From assembly GCA_008690995.1 (NCBI GenBank), contig VRMN01000006.1, positions 641,501 to 705,500 of the forward strand: a stretch of DNA of 64,000 nucleotides. The letters run 5' to 3'. A model generated the notes under the pieces. That model searched no databases. It was given only the letters and a program-made list of their open reading frames with translations, and was not told the origin of the DNA. Positions 37,072 to 46,600 of this stretch are shown here, in pieces; the stretch's first letter is position 1, and each line of letters starts with the position of its first letter. Position numbers and translations under genes: made by a program. This DNA comes from Porphyridium purpureum (lineage: Eukaryota > Rhodophyta > Bangiophyceae > Porphyridiales > Porphyridiaceae).

Positions 37072-38619
37072 GCTGATTCAGTACCGCTCTGTCAAGAGTA
37101 GATGCCTCTGTCGGTCTTTGATGTACGCTTGTCCTGCAAATGTCGCTGTCTCTCACTTTGTTCGACGCCTCGTCCAATACTCTGACTCTAGATGAAGACA
37201 CGCCCACACGGAAAAGCGCCGACTCGGCCCCTTTTATACCCCTTTGTGCAGCTCACAGCAGGTGGTCAAGGCATCAACCAATCCAGCGAGCAGGCGTGTG
37301 CGGCGACAGAACCGGAGTCGGACCTCATCACTAGCCGGCTTCTTCATTCGGCGCTGAATTCCTCCCACATAGCAAGTCACCGTCCATCCATCCATCCATC
37401 TTGGTTAAAGGCAGTCAAACACTGGGCAAGCCTCGAAAGCAGTGCAAGCTTCAAAAGCTGCCCTTCCGGCAAGCCAAGACATCGAGATTCATTCTGTCCG
37501 TTCCGATCAGACGGCGTGCCAAAGAAAACAAACCCACTCATCAAGCGGCGAACGAAAGAAGAGGGTCAAGCATCCAGATTGCGGGCACAGAACCATTGCA
37601 GCGAGTCTCGCGTGCAGCCATCTGCTGCGCGATTACTTCGTGTGTTGTTCTGAAGCTCGCGCGCTGAAACCACGCCGTTCCGTTCGAATCTCCATCGAGT
37701 CTGCTGCATCCGTGAGGCGCAAACGTACGCACGCACGATTTCAACACAAATCGGTTTATCGGTTTATCGGAGCACCGGGGTATCAGTTTATCAGCTCATC
37801 ACTGCGCACAAAGTGGTTCTGAGCGCGGCGTGCGGTGTGGCTCACGCCAGTCAACAAGCCTTCCCGCGCGGGGCCCTTCCACCTGTGAATGACTCTGCAG
37901 CAGCTTGGCTCCTCGGGCTTAAAGGTCTCACCGAACAGCAACCAAGTGCGCCGCATGCGCGCATCGCACATCAGCAGTACATATGCTATTGAAGCTGTCC
38001 TCTCCGGATTCAGAGAAAGACGACAAAGTCGGCAACCACACAGGCTATCACATGTGTGTGTGCATGTGTGTATTTGTTATCCTTCCTGTCACGCTGTGGC
38101 AAGGCGTCAACCCGTGCCACAAACTACCGGCAGTCTACACGCGGAATCTCCGCTTGCGCTGCCGCCGCGCCGCAGTCCAACCACGCGACCGCCTAGGTGC
38201 CCAGCGCTGCGGTCAACCGACACGCGGTGTATCTGCGTGCAACACGGTTGGCGCTTTCCACATCCACCAGCGCGCGTCTGTACACGCACACATACTACAC
38301 GATCTCCCCCGCGTCGTTTGCGGGCAACGCGCGCGGCGCCAAAGCTGAACACCACCGTACATTCCAAGTCTCCACTACGCACCACAGCTCATGCTGCCTT
38401 TGCGCTGCACGTCTTTGCGTCATTGTGCCTGCGCCATGCCGGCGGCGCGTGCGCATTCGGACAGCACAGATGTCTGTGCCTCTGCGTGTCCACAAGCAAG
38501 TTTGCTGGTTTGAGCTGCGCGCCGCGCGCCAGATCATCGTCGAGATGCCGCTGCGTTGAACTCGGGAGCTGCTGCCAGGTCCGCATCCGTATCCATGCCC
38601 ATTTCTACACGCGTGTCCA

Positions 38620-39080
38620 TGTTTGTCCGTGTCCGTGTGCGTGTGCATATGCATGTGTTGGTCCTAAACTGTGTTTGATACCGTGCCGTATTCTCTATCT
38701 ATATCCATGTTCGTGCCGATGTGCGTGTCTGCTTGCGCATCCGTGCGCGTGTCCATGTGTGTGTCTGTCTGTTTCCAAGTGCGTGTCCGTTTGTATGCCT
38801 GTCTGTGTCGGTGCCCATATCGATGCCCATCTCCATCTCCATGTCTCCATATCTATGTCCGTGTCTATCCGTGTCCGTGTCCATCCGTGTCCATCCGTGT
38901 CCATCCGTGTCCATCCGTGTCCATCCGTGTCCGTGTCTATTCGTGTCCGTGTCCGTGTCCGTGTCCATCCGTGTCCATGTCTATCCGTATCCGTGTCCAT
39001 GTCTGTCCATGTCAACTTCTCTATCCACGTGCGTGTCCATACAAATCTTCACGTGCGTGTCCACACCCATCTGTATCTGT
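38620..39080. repeat. GTGTCCATCC minisatellite
   Basis: A decamer CCATCCGTGT is repeated exactly five times at 38881-38930, flanked by several hundred bases of related CCGTGT, CCATGT and CTATCCGTGTC hexamer/decamer variants. Homogeneous copies in the centre and decayed ones outward suggest slippage or unequal exchange. All frames stay open, so it mimics coding sequence on both strands. Confidence 0.85.
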
Positions 39081-39350
39081 GCGACCGCAGAAATCGCCAC
39101 ACTCTAACGCGGTTCGACGGCTTTGCACTCGACTCCACCGCCACCCCCTCACTTTATTCATGTGCCTCCCACCCACCCACCCACACCCACGTCTATAAAT
39201 GAAATAACAACCCCCCTCCCCTTCGGCTCCTTTCAAACACAAACACACAACCTCCAGTTCGTTGCATCGTCGAAATCCCAACCCGACCCCAACGCCACCC
39301 CACACAGCTGCACTCCATTTTTCACCTTACCGGTTATATACTGATCATGA

Positions 39351-39380
39351 CCATTAAACCATTAAACCATTAAACCATTC
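39351..39380. repeat. CCATTAAA tandem array, four copies
   Basis: Four copies of the octamer CCATTAAA, the last slightly altered. This is the third of the 8-bp-period TAAACC arrays in the window, after 27701 and 37751. Confidence 0.75.
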
Positions 39381-39666
39381 AACGCGAGTCGCGGCGAAGG
39401 AGGAACGCATCCATAGTGAAAAGTGGAACAGGTCAAGACGATAGTACTGTGGAGTAGGTACTGTGGATATAGTAGGTACAGTGGACGTAGTGTGGCCGTT
39501 TGGTGGACCAATTTGGGGTTGACAGGAGGAGAACACAAAGGTGGGGCGAATCAAAAAATAGGACGGAAAGGAAGGAAGAAAAACGGGGTTTGTGGGTGAG
39601 AGAGAGAGGAGAGGGGTGGGAGGGGGCGAGGAGAAAGGGAAGGGGAGGGGTGGGGTGGAAGGTGGT

Positions 39667-39695
39667 GGGGTTGGTGGGGTTGGTGGGGGGGAGGG
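39667..39695 (+). other. G-rich block, possible G-quadruplex
   Basis: Four runs of at least three G are separated by TTGGT loops (GGGG-TTGGT-GGGG-TTGGT-GGGGGGG-A-GGG). This meets the usual quadruplex-forming pattern on the + strand and lies inside a longer purine stretch from 39590. Confidence 0.55.
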
Positions 39696-40159
39696 AGCGA
39701 TGTCGTCCGCTCGGGGAAGACGGCGGCAGGCGGGCGCAGGCGCGCGCGCGTGTGCGCGGTGTCGCCGCCGCCGCCGCAGAAGAGGGTCGTGCTGCTGCAT
39801 GACGAGTCGCATCTGTCGCCGCTGAGCAACGCCGCGCACCAGCGCCCGCTCGACGTCCCGCAGAATGAGCCGTGGCAGTCTGCGCCGGAGCTCGTCGTGG
39901 AGGAGAAGAACGCGTCCAGCGCGTGGCTCAGTCGCGACGACGCGCAGGACGGCGGCGCGCTCGCGCGGCGCGCGTCCACGCTAGGAGGCAAGACGCCGCT
40001 CTTTGGCAGGCTCAGGGCGTCAAGAGCGCGGCGCGCACGCGCTCGGCGCGCAAGCAGCAAAGGCGGCCGAGCCCGGCGGAGGCGCGGGCCGGCGCGGACG
40101 CGAGAGCCGAGCCGCGCGCCGGCCCAAACACAATACCGGCCGCCGAGGAGCTCGCGGCA

Positions 40160-42784
40160 ATGAGAGATTCAAAGCAGGCAGGTCTGTGGAGCTCCGTGTC
40201 GCGCATGCTCAAGGGCGATACCAGCACGGCGCCAGCGCTCACCGCCCAGCACTCGGCCTCGGCCTCGTCCTCGTCCTCGAATCGCCCGCTCGAGCCGCGA
40301 GCCCCAAGCGGCGGCGAACCTCGCGCGACCGCTGCCGCAGTGGCCTCGGAAGTTCTCGCAGGCGACGCACACGCCGTACGCAAGTCGCTGCGGTCCATGC
40401 ACAACGACGTGCTGTTGCACGCGTCCCGAGAGATCAGCCGAGTCGAAGGTTCGAGCATTGGGAGTCCGGACGGCATGCACCGGCTGCGCGGGCGGGACTT
40501 ACTGTCGCCGGTGAAGATCAGCGAACACGACGCGGCGTTCCAAGATCTCGAGGGTTCCGACGACAGACCCGGCGCCTCAAGTTTGTTCAGCGGCCTGGGT
40601 ATCGGCAAGCGGAACAGCTCGCTGAGCCGGCGAGAATCTGGCTCCCGATCGCGCACACCCAAGTCAAAAGAAGCGCCTGGCCCGCGCAGTGGTTCGCGAA
40701 GTCGGACCGAGCCCATTACCAAAGAGAAGGATGCGAACTTTAAATTGCTCGGCTTCTTTTCTCGGCAGCGCAGCGGGAACAACCGGAGTGATTCTGAACG
40801 CGGCAGCATAACCTCGTCTTCGGCAACTGCAACAAAACGCTCATTACACCAGCCGCACTCACGAAGTGACCTGGATTTCGGCGACGACAATGCGAGTGGT
40901 TCTCTTGCGGGAGTTCGCGGCGGTGCGGCAGGCACCACGGGCGCCGTCGGCCCGCGTCATCACGTTGTCAGTATGGGAGGCACAGTTGACAACAACCATC
41001 AGCGCCCTCTGATACCGCCGTTCCCCGATGCTGACGCACAAGCAAACTCGATCGGACGGGCACCGTTCGGGCCAGTTTCGACGGAGAATGGCGTACTGCC
41101 AAATGAGGTTGCAAATGAAAACTTTAAGCCCATTTGGCATGATCAAAAGCGAAACATGAATGTGCCGCAGCGTAAAAAGTCTCGCGACGAAATTTTGATC
41201 GAGGCCAAGGCGCAGCTTGAGCTGCTGAACGAAAATCGCGCGAAAATGCCCCTCCTGCTGTCAAAACGTGGCGTCTCGCTCCGCAAAATTCCGGTCCACC
41301 GCGAGGATCTCCAGAGTGAAGCGCGTTTCTTTTCTGAAGGGTATACGTATGAGGTTCTTCCGGTAGCTTCGACGGTCACGAGTACGAGCGTCGTATCGGG
41401 AGCTGGACATGGGTCGGCAGGCGCCACGGATGAAGGAAACGTGGCATCCAGGGAGGGTCCGAGTGCATCTGCCCAGGGCGTTGCTTTGAAATATGCCAGC
41501 AACAGGTCAGGCGGTGGGTTAGATCTTGCACCAGACAGCGGCCAGCTGGCCAACTCGCTGAATGTTTTCCGATACGGGTCGGACCAGCTGCGGAAGTCGT
41601 TGCTGTCCTCGTTGATCTCGGACGAGCGCATGGCTGATGAGCGCATCACAGACGGTCGCGAGCAATGGCGGAAGCTGCAAGAAAGTGCTCTCATGATGAT
41701 GGAGAATGCAGCTGCATTGCTCGATGCATACGAGTGCGAGAAAATCACAGGCCAGCCTTCATTCAGTGCCACTGAGCGACTTGCAAAATTTGGATCGCCC
41801 GTATTTGGGACGGCTGGGACCAACGCTGCGGGCGCAGAACACCAAACGAAAGCGCAAGAGCAGAGAATATCGCACGCATGGTCCGGCGCGCCGCCCTCGC
41901 GCGCCGAGGAGAACAACGGCTTCCCGGACGCTCATGGTGCGGACGAAACTGGCAATGATGCGTCAAGTGACGACGATTTCAAGACGGCTCGTGGTTCAAC
42001 AATTGAAGGCGTGGATCCCCTGGACCATACACGCACACTGTGGCTGAAACAGAGCGCCGACCTGCGTGACAAGATTGACAAGTCGGTGGGTGTGGAAGTG
42101 TTTGAGCGATACGCCGAGTACGTCATGTCGCGCGAAAAGCAAGAGTCGGAAGTCGAGGCGCGTTTCTTCCTCGGAATGGAGGAAACATGGCTGCGTGATC
42201 TAGAGACCTTCCTTATTGTATATAAGATGATCGAAGGCGTGCGTGATATGATGCTTGTCTTTGATGCCGGCAAGGGGTTATTGTCGCGCGAGCATTCGAA
42301 ACGGAGCCTGAGCTCGTTTGACTCGAAGCATCACTCCTTGGACGGGAGAGGAGGCGCTTCTGCCGCCAGAGTGGCGAGTGCGGGAATGGCGCCGACCCCG
42401 AGCACCCTTGTAGGACGTGGCGTGCAGGATCGTGCCGTGCACGACGCCGCGCATGCGGGGGCAGAACCAGCGTTGCCGTTCTCAGAGGGTGGAGGCACGG
42501 ATTCTCCGGATAAAACATCAGCGGCCGTCGCGCCCGATGCGGATGCAGCGCCGATGGCAGAGCTCGCGTCAGCGTTATTCACCTCTCAGCTGGGCGCGCG
42601 AGAGGATTCAAATGCGCTCGACGTGGGTCAGCCGGACACAATCAACAACAGTGATGATATGGGCTGGTTCCAGGCGGAGCCGTCCGTGAAGGCCATGAAC
42701 GAGGGCGAGCGGAAAGCGCAGCGGCTGGCGGAGCTGCGGGGCAAGGCACGTATCCTCGACATGATGGAGAGTTCGGCGCTATAG
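40160..42784 (+). CDS. unrecognised Ser-rich 874-residue protein
   Basis: 874 residues from the first in-frame ATG. I do not recognise it. The N-terminal 300 residues are Ser/Arg-rich low complexity with RSRTPKSK and RSGSRSRTEPIT. The middle has a helical block, SRDEILIEAKAQLELLNENRAKMPLLLSKRGVSLRKIP (about 330-370). The C-terminal part has an amphipathic helix, LWLKQSADLRDKIDKSVGVEVFERYAEYVMSREKQESEVEARFFLGMEETWLRDLETFLIVYK (about 630-695). The frame continues open upstream without an ATG to at least 39872, but a different frame looks more protein-like there (about 39753-40020), so the real start may be upstream with a frame change or a small intron. Confidence 0.6.
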   Translation: MRDSKQAGLWSSVSRMLKGDTSTAPALTAQHSASASSSSSNRPLEPRAPSGGEPRATAAAVASEVLAGDAHAVRKSLRSMHNDVLLHASREISRVEGSSIGSPDGMHRLRGRDLLSPVKISEHDAAFQDLEGSDDRPGASSLFSGLGIGKRNSSLSRRESGSRSRTPKSKEAPGPRSGSRSRTEPITKEKDANFKLLGFFSRQRSGNNRSDSERGSITSSSATATKRSLHQPHSRSDLDFGDDNASGSLAGVRGGAAGTTGAVGPRHHVVSMGGTVDNNHQRPLIPPFPDADAQANSIGRAPFGPVSTENGVLPNEVANENFKPIWHDQKRNMNVPQRKKSRDEILIEAKAQLELLNENRAKMPLLLSKRGVSLRKIPVHREDLQSEARFFSEGYTYEVLPVASTVTSTSVVSGAGHGSAGATDEGNVASREGPSASAQGVALKYASNRSGGGLDLAPDSGQLANSLNVFRYGSDQLRKSLLSSLISDERMADERITDGREQWRKLQESALMMMENAAALLDAYECEKITGQPSFSATERLAKFGSPVFGTAGTNAAGAEHQTKAQEQRISHAWSGAPPSRAEENNGFPDAHGADETGNDASSDDDFKTARGSTIEGVDPLDHTRTLWLKQSADLRDKIDKSVGVEVFERYAEYVMSREKQESEVEARFFLGMEETWLRDLETFLIVYKMIEGVRDMMLVFDAGKGLLSREHSKRSLSSFDSKHHSLDGRGGASAARVASAGMAPTPSTLVGRGVQDRAVHDAAHAGAEPALPFSEGGGTDSPDKTSAAVAPDADAAPMAELASALFTSQLGAREDSNALDVGQPDTINNSDDMGWFQAEPSVKAMNEGERKAQRLAELRGKARILDMMESSAL

Positions 42785-42928
42785 TCTTAAGCGTATGTAA
42801 ATTATAAAGTAAGCCAAAACCCCAAGGGACGGGTTATTCGGCAAAACGCGAGCGAGTTAACGAGGAAACGTGTGTGCGTGTGAATTTTGGTACGCGTGAG
42901 CTACGGTCAGCGCACACGGGCACACGTC

Positions 42929-44647
42929 ATGGCCGGCACAGGAGGATCTTTGTTTGGGGCGCCCGCGGCGCCGGGCGGGTTCAGCTTTGGGAGTTCGGGG
43001 CCCGCCGTGGGAGCCGGATCCGGGACGAACCTGTTTACCGCTGCAGCGGCCGGCATGCCGGCATCGACGACGTCAGCGTTTAACCTGAATCCCGCAGGTG
43101 CGATGTCGACTGCAAACCTGTTTGGAGGAGCTGCGTCGGCGCCTGCGTTTGGCGCGCCGGCGGCGTCTGCTGCGCCGAGCCTCTTTGGGGCTGGCGCGGC
43201 CGCTTCTCCCGCCGCGGCAGGAACTGGAGGTGTCTTTTCCTTTGGCGGGGCAGCAGGAGCATTTCCTGCGTCAGGCTCAAGTTCAACGTCTTTTTTTGGA
43301 GGCGGAAGCACGGCTGCGCCGGCCCAGTCTCTATTTGCAGGCGGGAGCACAGCAGCGTCGACCCCTTCTCTTTTTGGGGGTGCGAACGCCGGGACAGCCT
43401 CAATAGCATCCAGTCCGGCCGCATCCACGGCTGCAACGGCATCCAGTGGTCCAGGGTTTAATTTTCCTCCCATACTAAGTGGCGGAGCCTTCGCTAGCGA
43501 CTCGGCAGCGACCGGCGCAAGTTCGGCGACGGCGGGCTTCAGCGTACCAGCATCGTCGGGAGTGAGCTTTGGAGGCTTTCCCGGAGCCGGATCATCTAGT
43601 TCGTTGTTTGGCACGACATCGGTTCCGGCCTCCACGACTGCTGCGGGTGCGGCTGCCGCGCCTGCGTCCACCGGTTTTTCGTTCGGCTCTGCTCAGTCCA
43701 CGCCCGCAGCAGCCGCGCCTGGCTCGCAGTCTGTCGGTTCCTTACTTTCCAGCGAAGCAAGCGCCGCGCAGCAGTCTGTCGGTGCGTCGCTGTTCGGATC
43801 TTCTGCTGCTGTCTCTGCGGGCACGGGTAATGCGGCGTCCTCGGGCTCTCTTTTTACGTTGCCGCAGAGCTCGGGACCAGCGCAAGGTGGATTCAAATTT
43901 GGTGATGTCTCGTCCGGATCAGCCACTGCCAGTAACGTCGCGGCCTCCGCACCGCCCGGTACCGGGGCGCTCGGTGCATCGAGTAGCGCCCCGGCGGCAG
44001 CACAGTCTCAACCGGCAGGTGCATTGGACATTGGGGCCGAGATTCCGTCTGAAATCAAGGACTTGAATTTGGATGAAGTCGTAAGCAAATGGAGCGAAGA
44101 GATGGAAGATCTTGTGGAACAGTTTCGAAAGTACGCGGTGCAAGTGGGACGCTGGGACCGACAAATTGTGGCGAATGAGGACCGCATTCTAAGTCTAAAC
44201 AGTGACACGATGGCGATCAAGGCTGCTGAGAAGGAGCTTGACATGAACATCGACACAGTGGCGTCGCAGCAGAGCGAGTTAGACCACTTACTGAATGCGC
44301 TGGAGAGCGAGCTTGATCGGGTAGACGGCGAGTCGTCTGGTTTGGGCAAGACAACCGCTGATATGGACAGGGAACAGACACATAACATGGCGCTCGGACT
44401 CGCCGACGAACTTGACGGCATGACTACCTCGCTGAAGGATATTATCGAGCAGTTGAACCAGTCGCGCACTCCTGCGGTCGGAGATACAGTTGGCCAGATT
44501 GTATCCGTTCTCAACTCACACTTGACGTCGCTCGAGTACTTGGACTCGAGCTGTGGCAGGTTGAACGCCAAGTTGCAGGAAGTATCTCGCCTAGCAGAAA
44601 GCGTCCAACGGGACACGTCTAATGCTCGGCATCGCGGATATTTGTGA
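42929..44647 (+). CDS. NUP62: nucleoporin Nup62/Nsp1
   Basis: 572 residues from the ATG at 42929. The first 370 residues are an FG-repeat domain: SLFGAPAAPGGFSFGSS, NLFGGAA, SLFGAGA, FSFGGAAG, SFFGGGS, GFSFGSAQ and so on, with Ser/Ala/Gly linkers. Residues about 385-572 form the coiled-coil Nsp1_C domain, opening LNLDEVVSKWSEEMEDLVEQFRKYAVQVGRWDRQIVANEDRI. Nup62 forms a trimer with Nup58 and Nup54 in the central channel. Its FG part makes the diffusion barrier and binds importin-beta. The gene converges on alpha-SNAP. Confidence 0.93.
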   Translation: MAGTGGSLFGAPAAPGGFSFGSSGPAVGAGSGTNLFTAAAAGMPASTTSAFNLNPAGAMSTANLFGGAASAPAFGAPAASAAPSLFGAGAAASPAAAGTGGVFSFGGAAGAFPASGSSSTSFFGGGSTAAPAQSLFAGGSTAASTPSLFGGANAGTASIASSPAASTAATASSGPGFNFPPILSGGAFASDSAATGASSATAGFSVPASSGVSFGGFPGAGSSSSLFGTTSVPASTTAAGAAAAPASTGFSFGSAQSTPAAAAPGSQSVGSLLSSEASAAQQSVGASLFGSSAAVSAGTGNAASSGSLFTLPQSSGPAQGGFKFGDVSSGSATASNVAASAPPGTGALGASSSAPAAAQSQPAGALDIGAEIPSEIKDLNLDEVVSKWSEEMEDLVEQFRKYAVQVGRWDRQIVANEDRILSLNSDTMAIKAAEKELDMNIDTVASQQSELDHLLNALESELDRVDGESSGLGKTTADMDREQTHNMALGLADELDGMTTSLKDIIEQLNQSRTPAVGDTVGQIVSVLNSHLTSLEYLDSSCGRLNAKLQEVSRLAESVQRDTSNARHRGYL

Positions 44648-44863
44648 AATATGCGGCTTTTCTCTCTTACCCTTCTTCTGTTTTCTTTTCACTCATCCTC
44701 CGCGCGGGACACGCCTTCATTTTTGTCGAGATCTGAACAAGCCAACAAGTGAATCAACGCAAAACTAAAAACGAAAAAAAAAGAAAAAAAGTGCGTTCAA
44801 AAGCCCCTCACCGTTCGCAGTTTTGAGTAAGCACGTAGCCTTTCTTGATGTCTAGCTTGAACT

Positions 44864-45787
44864 TTAGGTGAGATCATCTTCGATCGACCGAATCGTGTTC
44901 TTGACTCGGAGTAAAATGCTAGTCTTCCAAGGATCCAGTCGCGTTACCGAGTCAAACTGCGAAATTGCATCCATAAATTTGTTCAGATCGCTGTCCTCCT
45001 TCGCCTTCACGAGAGCATCCAGAAATTTGCCTTCACGTGAGTCGGCGAATGACGAGTCGAGCAGTCCATACCGCTCGACTGCGCGCACAGCTGCGATGTC
45101 ATCACCAACGGCAAGCCGGCAGATTCCGGCCTTGAGCAAATGGTCGCGCGCCCCGAACTTGAGCATCTTGTTACTCAGGCTATACTCTGCCACAGCCTCG
45201 AAATCGCCAGCCGCGGCATCATAGTTCTCCTCAAGCGCATTCAGTTCAGCGACCTTGACACGACAAGTGCTTGCCTGCGACTTCATGTCATCACCTTCGT
45301 ACAGATCAGCGGCGCGTGCGTACCACGTCTTCGCCGATGCATTCTTGCCGAGTTCCTCTTCAAGCTCTGCAAGCTCCTTGGACATCTTCGCGGCCTGCTG
45401 AAACCTACCCCCATCTGAGTGAAGCTGTGCGGCCTTGCGATAGCTACTCGCCGCTCGCTCGCTGTCTTTGGCCTGTCTGAACATTTTTGCCGCATCGGCG
45501 TGCTTGGATCCTGCCTCGAATGTGCCCAGCCCGTTCAGCCGGGCGGCCTTTTCGTACGCATCACCACCTTTGCTGTACGCAACACCAGCCTGCCTGTAGT
45601 TCTTTGCCAGCTTGTACGAATTCCCGGCACGCACAAACAGATCCGCCGCCTCTTCGGCCTTGCGTCCTTCGCTGTTCCCGCCAAACCACGAGGACAGAAA
45701 CCCAACCGCGCTCCCTTCATTTAGCTTGGCCTCGGCTTCCGCCAGCAGCGCCGCGCCTTGCTCGTCCTTTCCCGCCGTGTCTGCCAT
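44864..45787 (-). CDS. SNAP: alpha-SNAP, NSF attachment protein
   Basis: 307 residues from the ATG at 45787. TPR-like helical repeats run through the length: EEAADLFVRAGNSYKLAKNYRQAGVAYSKGGDAYEKAA, AAKMFRQAKDSERAASSYRKAAQLHSDGGRFQQAA, WYARAADLYEGDDMKSQASTCRVKVAEL. The C-terminus SILLRVKNTIRSIEDDLT keeps the leucine next to the end that is needed to stimulate NSF ATPase. The N-terminal membrane-binding loop (GFLSSWFGG) is present. Alpha-SNAP wraps SNARE bundles and recruits NSF to take them apart. It shares a 99-bp divergent spacer with the cobalamin adenosyltransferase. Confidence 0.95.
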   Translation of the reverse strand: MADTAGKDEQGAALLAEAEAKLNEGSAVGFLSSWFGGNSEGRKAEEAADLFVRAGNSYKLAKNYRQAGVAYSKGGDAYEKAARLNGLGTFEAGSKHADAAKMFRQAKDSERAASSYRKAAQLHSDGGRFQQAAKMSKELAELEEELGKNASAKTWYARAADLYEGDDMKSQASTCRVKVAELNALEENYDAAAGDFEAVAEYSLSNKMLKFGARDHLLKAGICRLAVGDDIAAVRAVERYGLLDSSFADSREGKFLDALVKAKEDSDLNKFMDAISQFDSVTRLDPWKTSILLRVKNTIRSIEDDLT

Positions 45788-45886
45788 CGTCACTTGCACT
45801 CTTCCCACTCGCACAGTCGCTGCGCACGGACCCACGCAAGCACGTTCTCAGCGAGTGACGCGGCTCGAAACGCCGAGGTGATCGAG

Positions 45887-46567
45887 ATGGCGGCGCTGTT
45901 TCGACGGCTGTGCGTGCGCGGGCAGCTGCAGAGACGGCAATTCAGAATCTACACTCGCACCGGCGATAAGGGCACCTCGGGCTTGCTGGGCGCCGGGCGT
46001 TTCTCCAAAGCGGAGCCAGTTTATGAGGCGCTCGGCTGTGTGGACGATGTGAATGCGCAGATTGGGCTGGCGCGTGAGCAGCTCCTCTGCACGGGTGCAG
46101 CCGTTGCTGAAAAGATGCACGATGTGGCCGCAGAGCTGCGGCGAATGCAGGCGGATTTGCTCGACGTGGGCGCCAGTCTGGCCGTGCCTTTGGATGCGCT
46201 GAACAGCGTCAGTTCGTCAAGTGAGCGTGGTCCAGCGGCAGCGCCAGTTCAGCAGCGCCTCGCTGAACTGCGCGAGTTTGACCGCAACGGCCTCCGCACG
46301 GAGCAACTGGAGCGCGCTATGGACGCGCTGGATGCCGAGCTCCCGACCCTCAAACAGTTTATCCTGCCCGGCGGCGGCGTTGCCGCGGCGCAGCTGCATG
46401 TGGCGCGGGCATCGATGCGGAGCGCAGAACGCAGCGTATGCCGCTTGCAAGGAACCTTTCAAGCCGAGCCGACGGTGATTCAGTACCTGAACCGCGCAAG
46501 CGATTTTCTGTTCGTCGCGGCGCGGGTGGCGTCCCACCGCAGTGGAGCAGGTGACGTGCTCCGATAG
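45887..46567 (+). CDS. MMAB: cob(I)alamin adenosyltransferase (PduO/MMAB type)
   Basis: 226 residues. A basic N-terminus (MAALFRRLCVRGQLQRRQFR) fits mitochondrial import and is followed directly by the ATP-binding motif IYTRTGDKGTSGLLGAGR. Further on are the family blocks VDDVNAQIGLAR, FILPGGGVAAAQLHVARASMRSAERSV and YLNRASDFLFVAARVAS. The enzyme moves the adenosyl group of ATP to cob(I)alamin to make coenzyme B12, used by methylmalonyl-CoA mutase. Its presence implies use of imported cobalamin. It ends 33 bp from the convergent PLC gene. Confidence 0.93.
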   Translation: MAALFRRLCVRGQLQRRQFRIYTRTGDKGTSGLLGAGRFSKAEPVYEALGCVDDVNAQIGLAREQLLCTGAAVAEKMHDVAAELRRMQADLLDVGASLAVPLDALNSVSSSSERGPAAAPVQQRLAELREFDRNGLRTEQLERAMDALDAELPTLKQFILPGGGVAAAQLHVARASMRSAERSVCRLQGTFQAEPTVIQYLNRASDFLFVAARVASHRSGAGDVLR

Positions 46568-46600
46568 TAGGTCCCATGAGTTTGCCTTTTAATTCCGCAG

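Larger units (their letters stand above)
37072..40159. other. 3 kb repeat-rich gap, no confident gene
   Basis: The longest gene-poor stretch in the window. It contains a TCGGTTTA 8-bp repeat (37751-37770), a GTGTCCATCC minisatellite (about 38620-39080), a CCATTAAA array (39351-39380), one GTACAGT (39476-39482) amid GTACTGTGG repeats, and a G-rich block (39590-39700). Long frames here (for example 37889-39202 on +) are Cys/Val/Ser or His/Thr repeat translations and look spurious. At about 39753-40020 a frame reading PQKRVVLLHDESHLSPLSNAAHQ looks protein-like and may be the true N-terminus of the next gene. Confidence 0.5.

Noticed and set aside
37676-37700. Possible tRNA T-loop near GTTCGAATC
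   Set aside because: The flanking bases do not form a five-pair T stem and no matching D arm or acceptor strand lies nearby in either order.
37889-39202. 437-codon + strand frame
   Set aside because: Second half is translation of the GTGTCCATCC minisatellite (Val/Ser/Cys/Pro repeats) and the first half has no domain or consistent composition. The minus strand is equally open.
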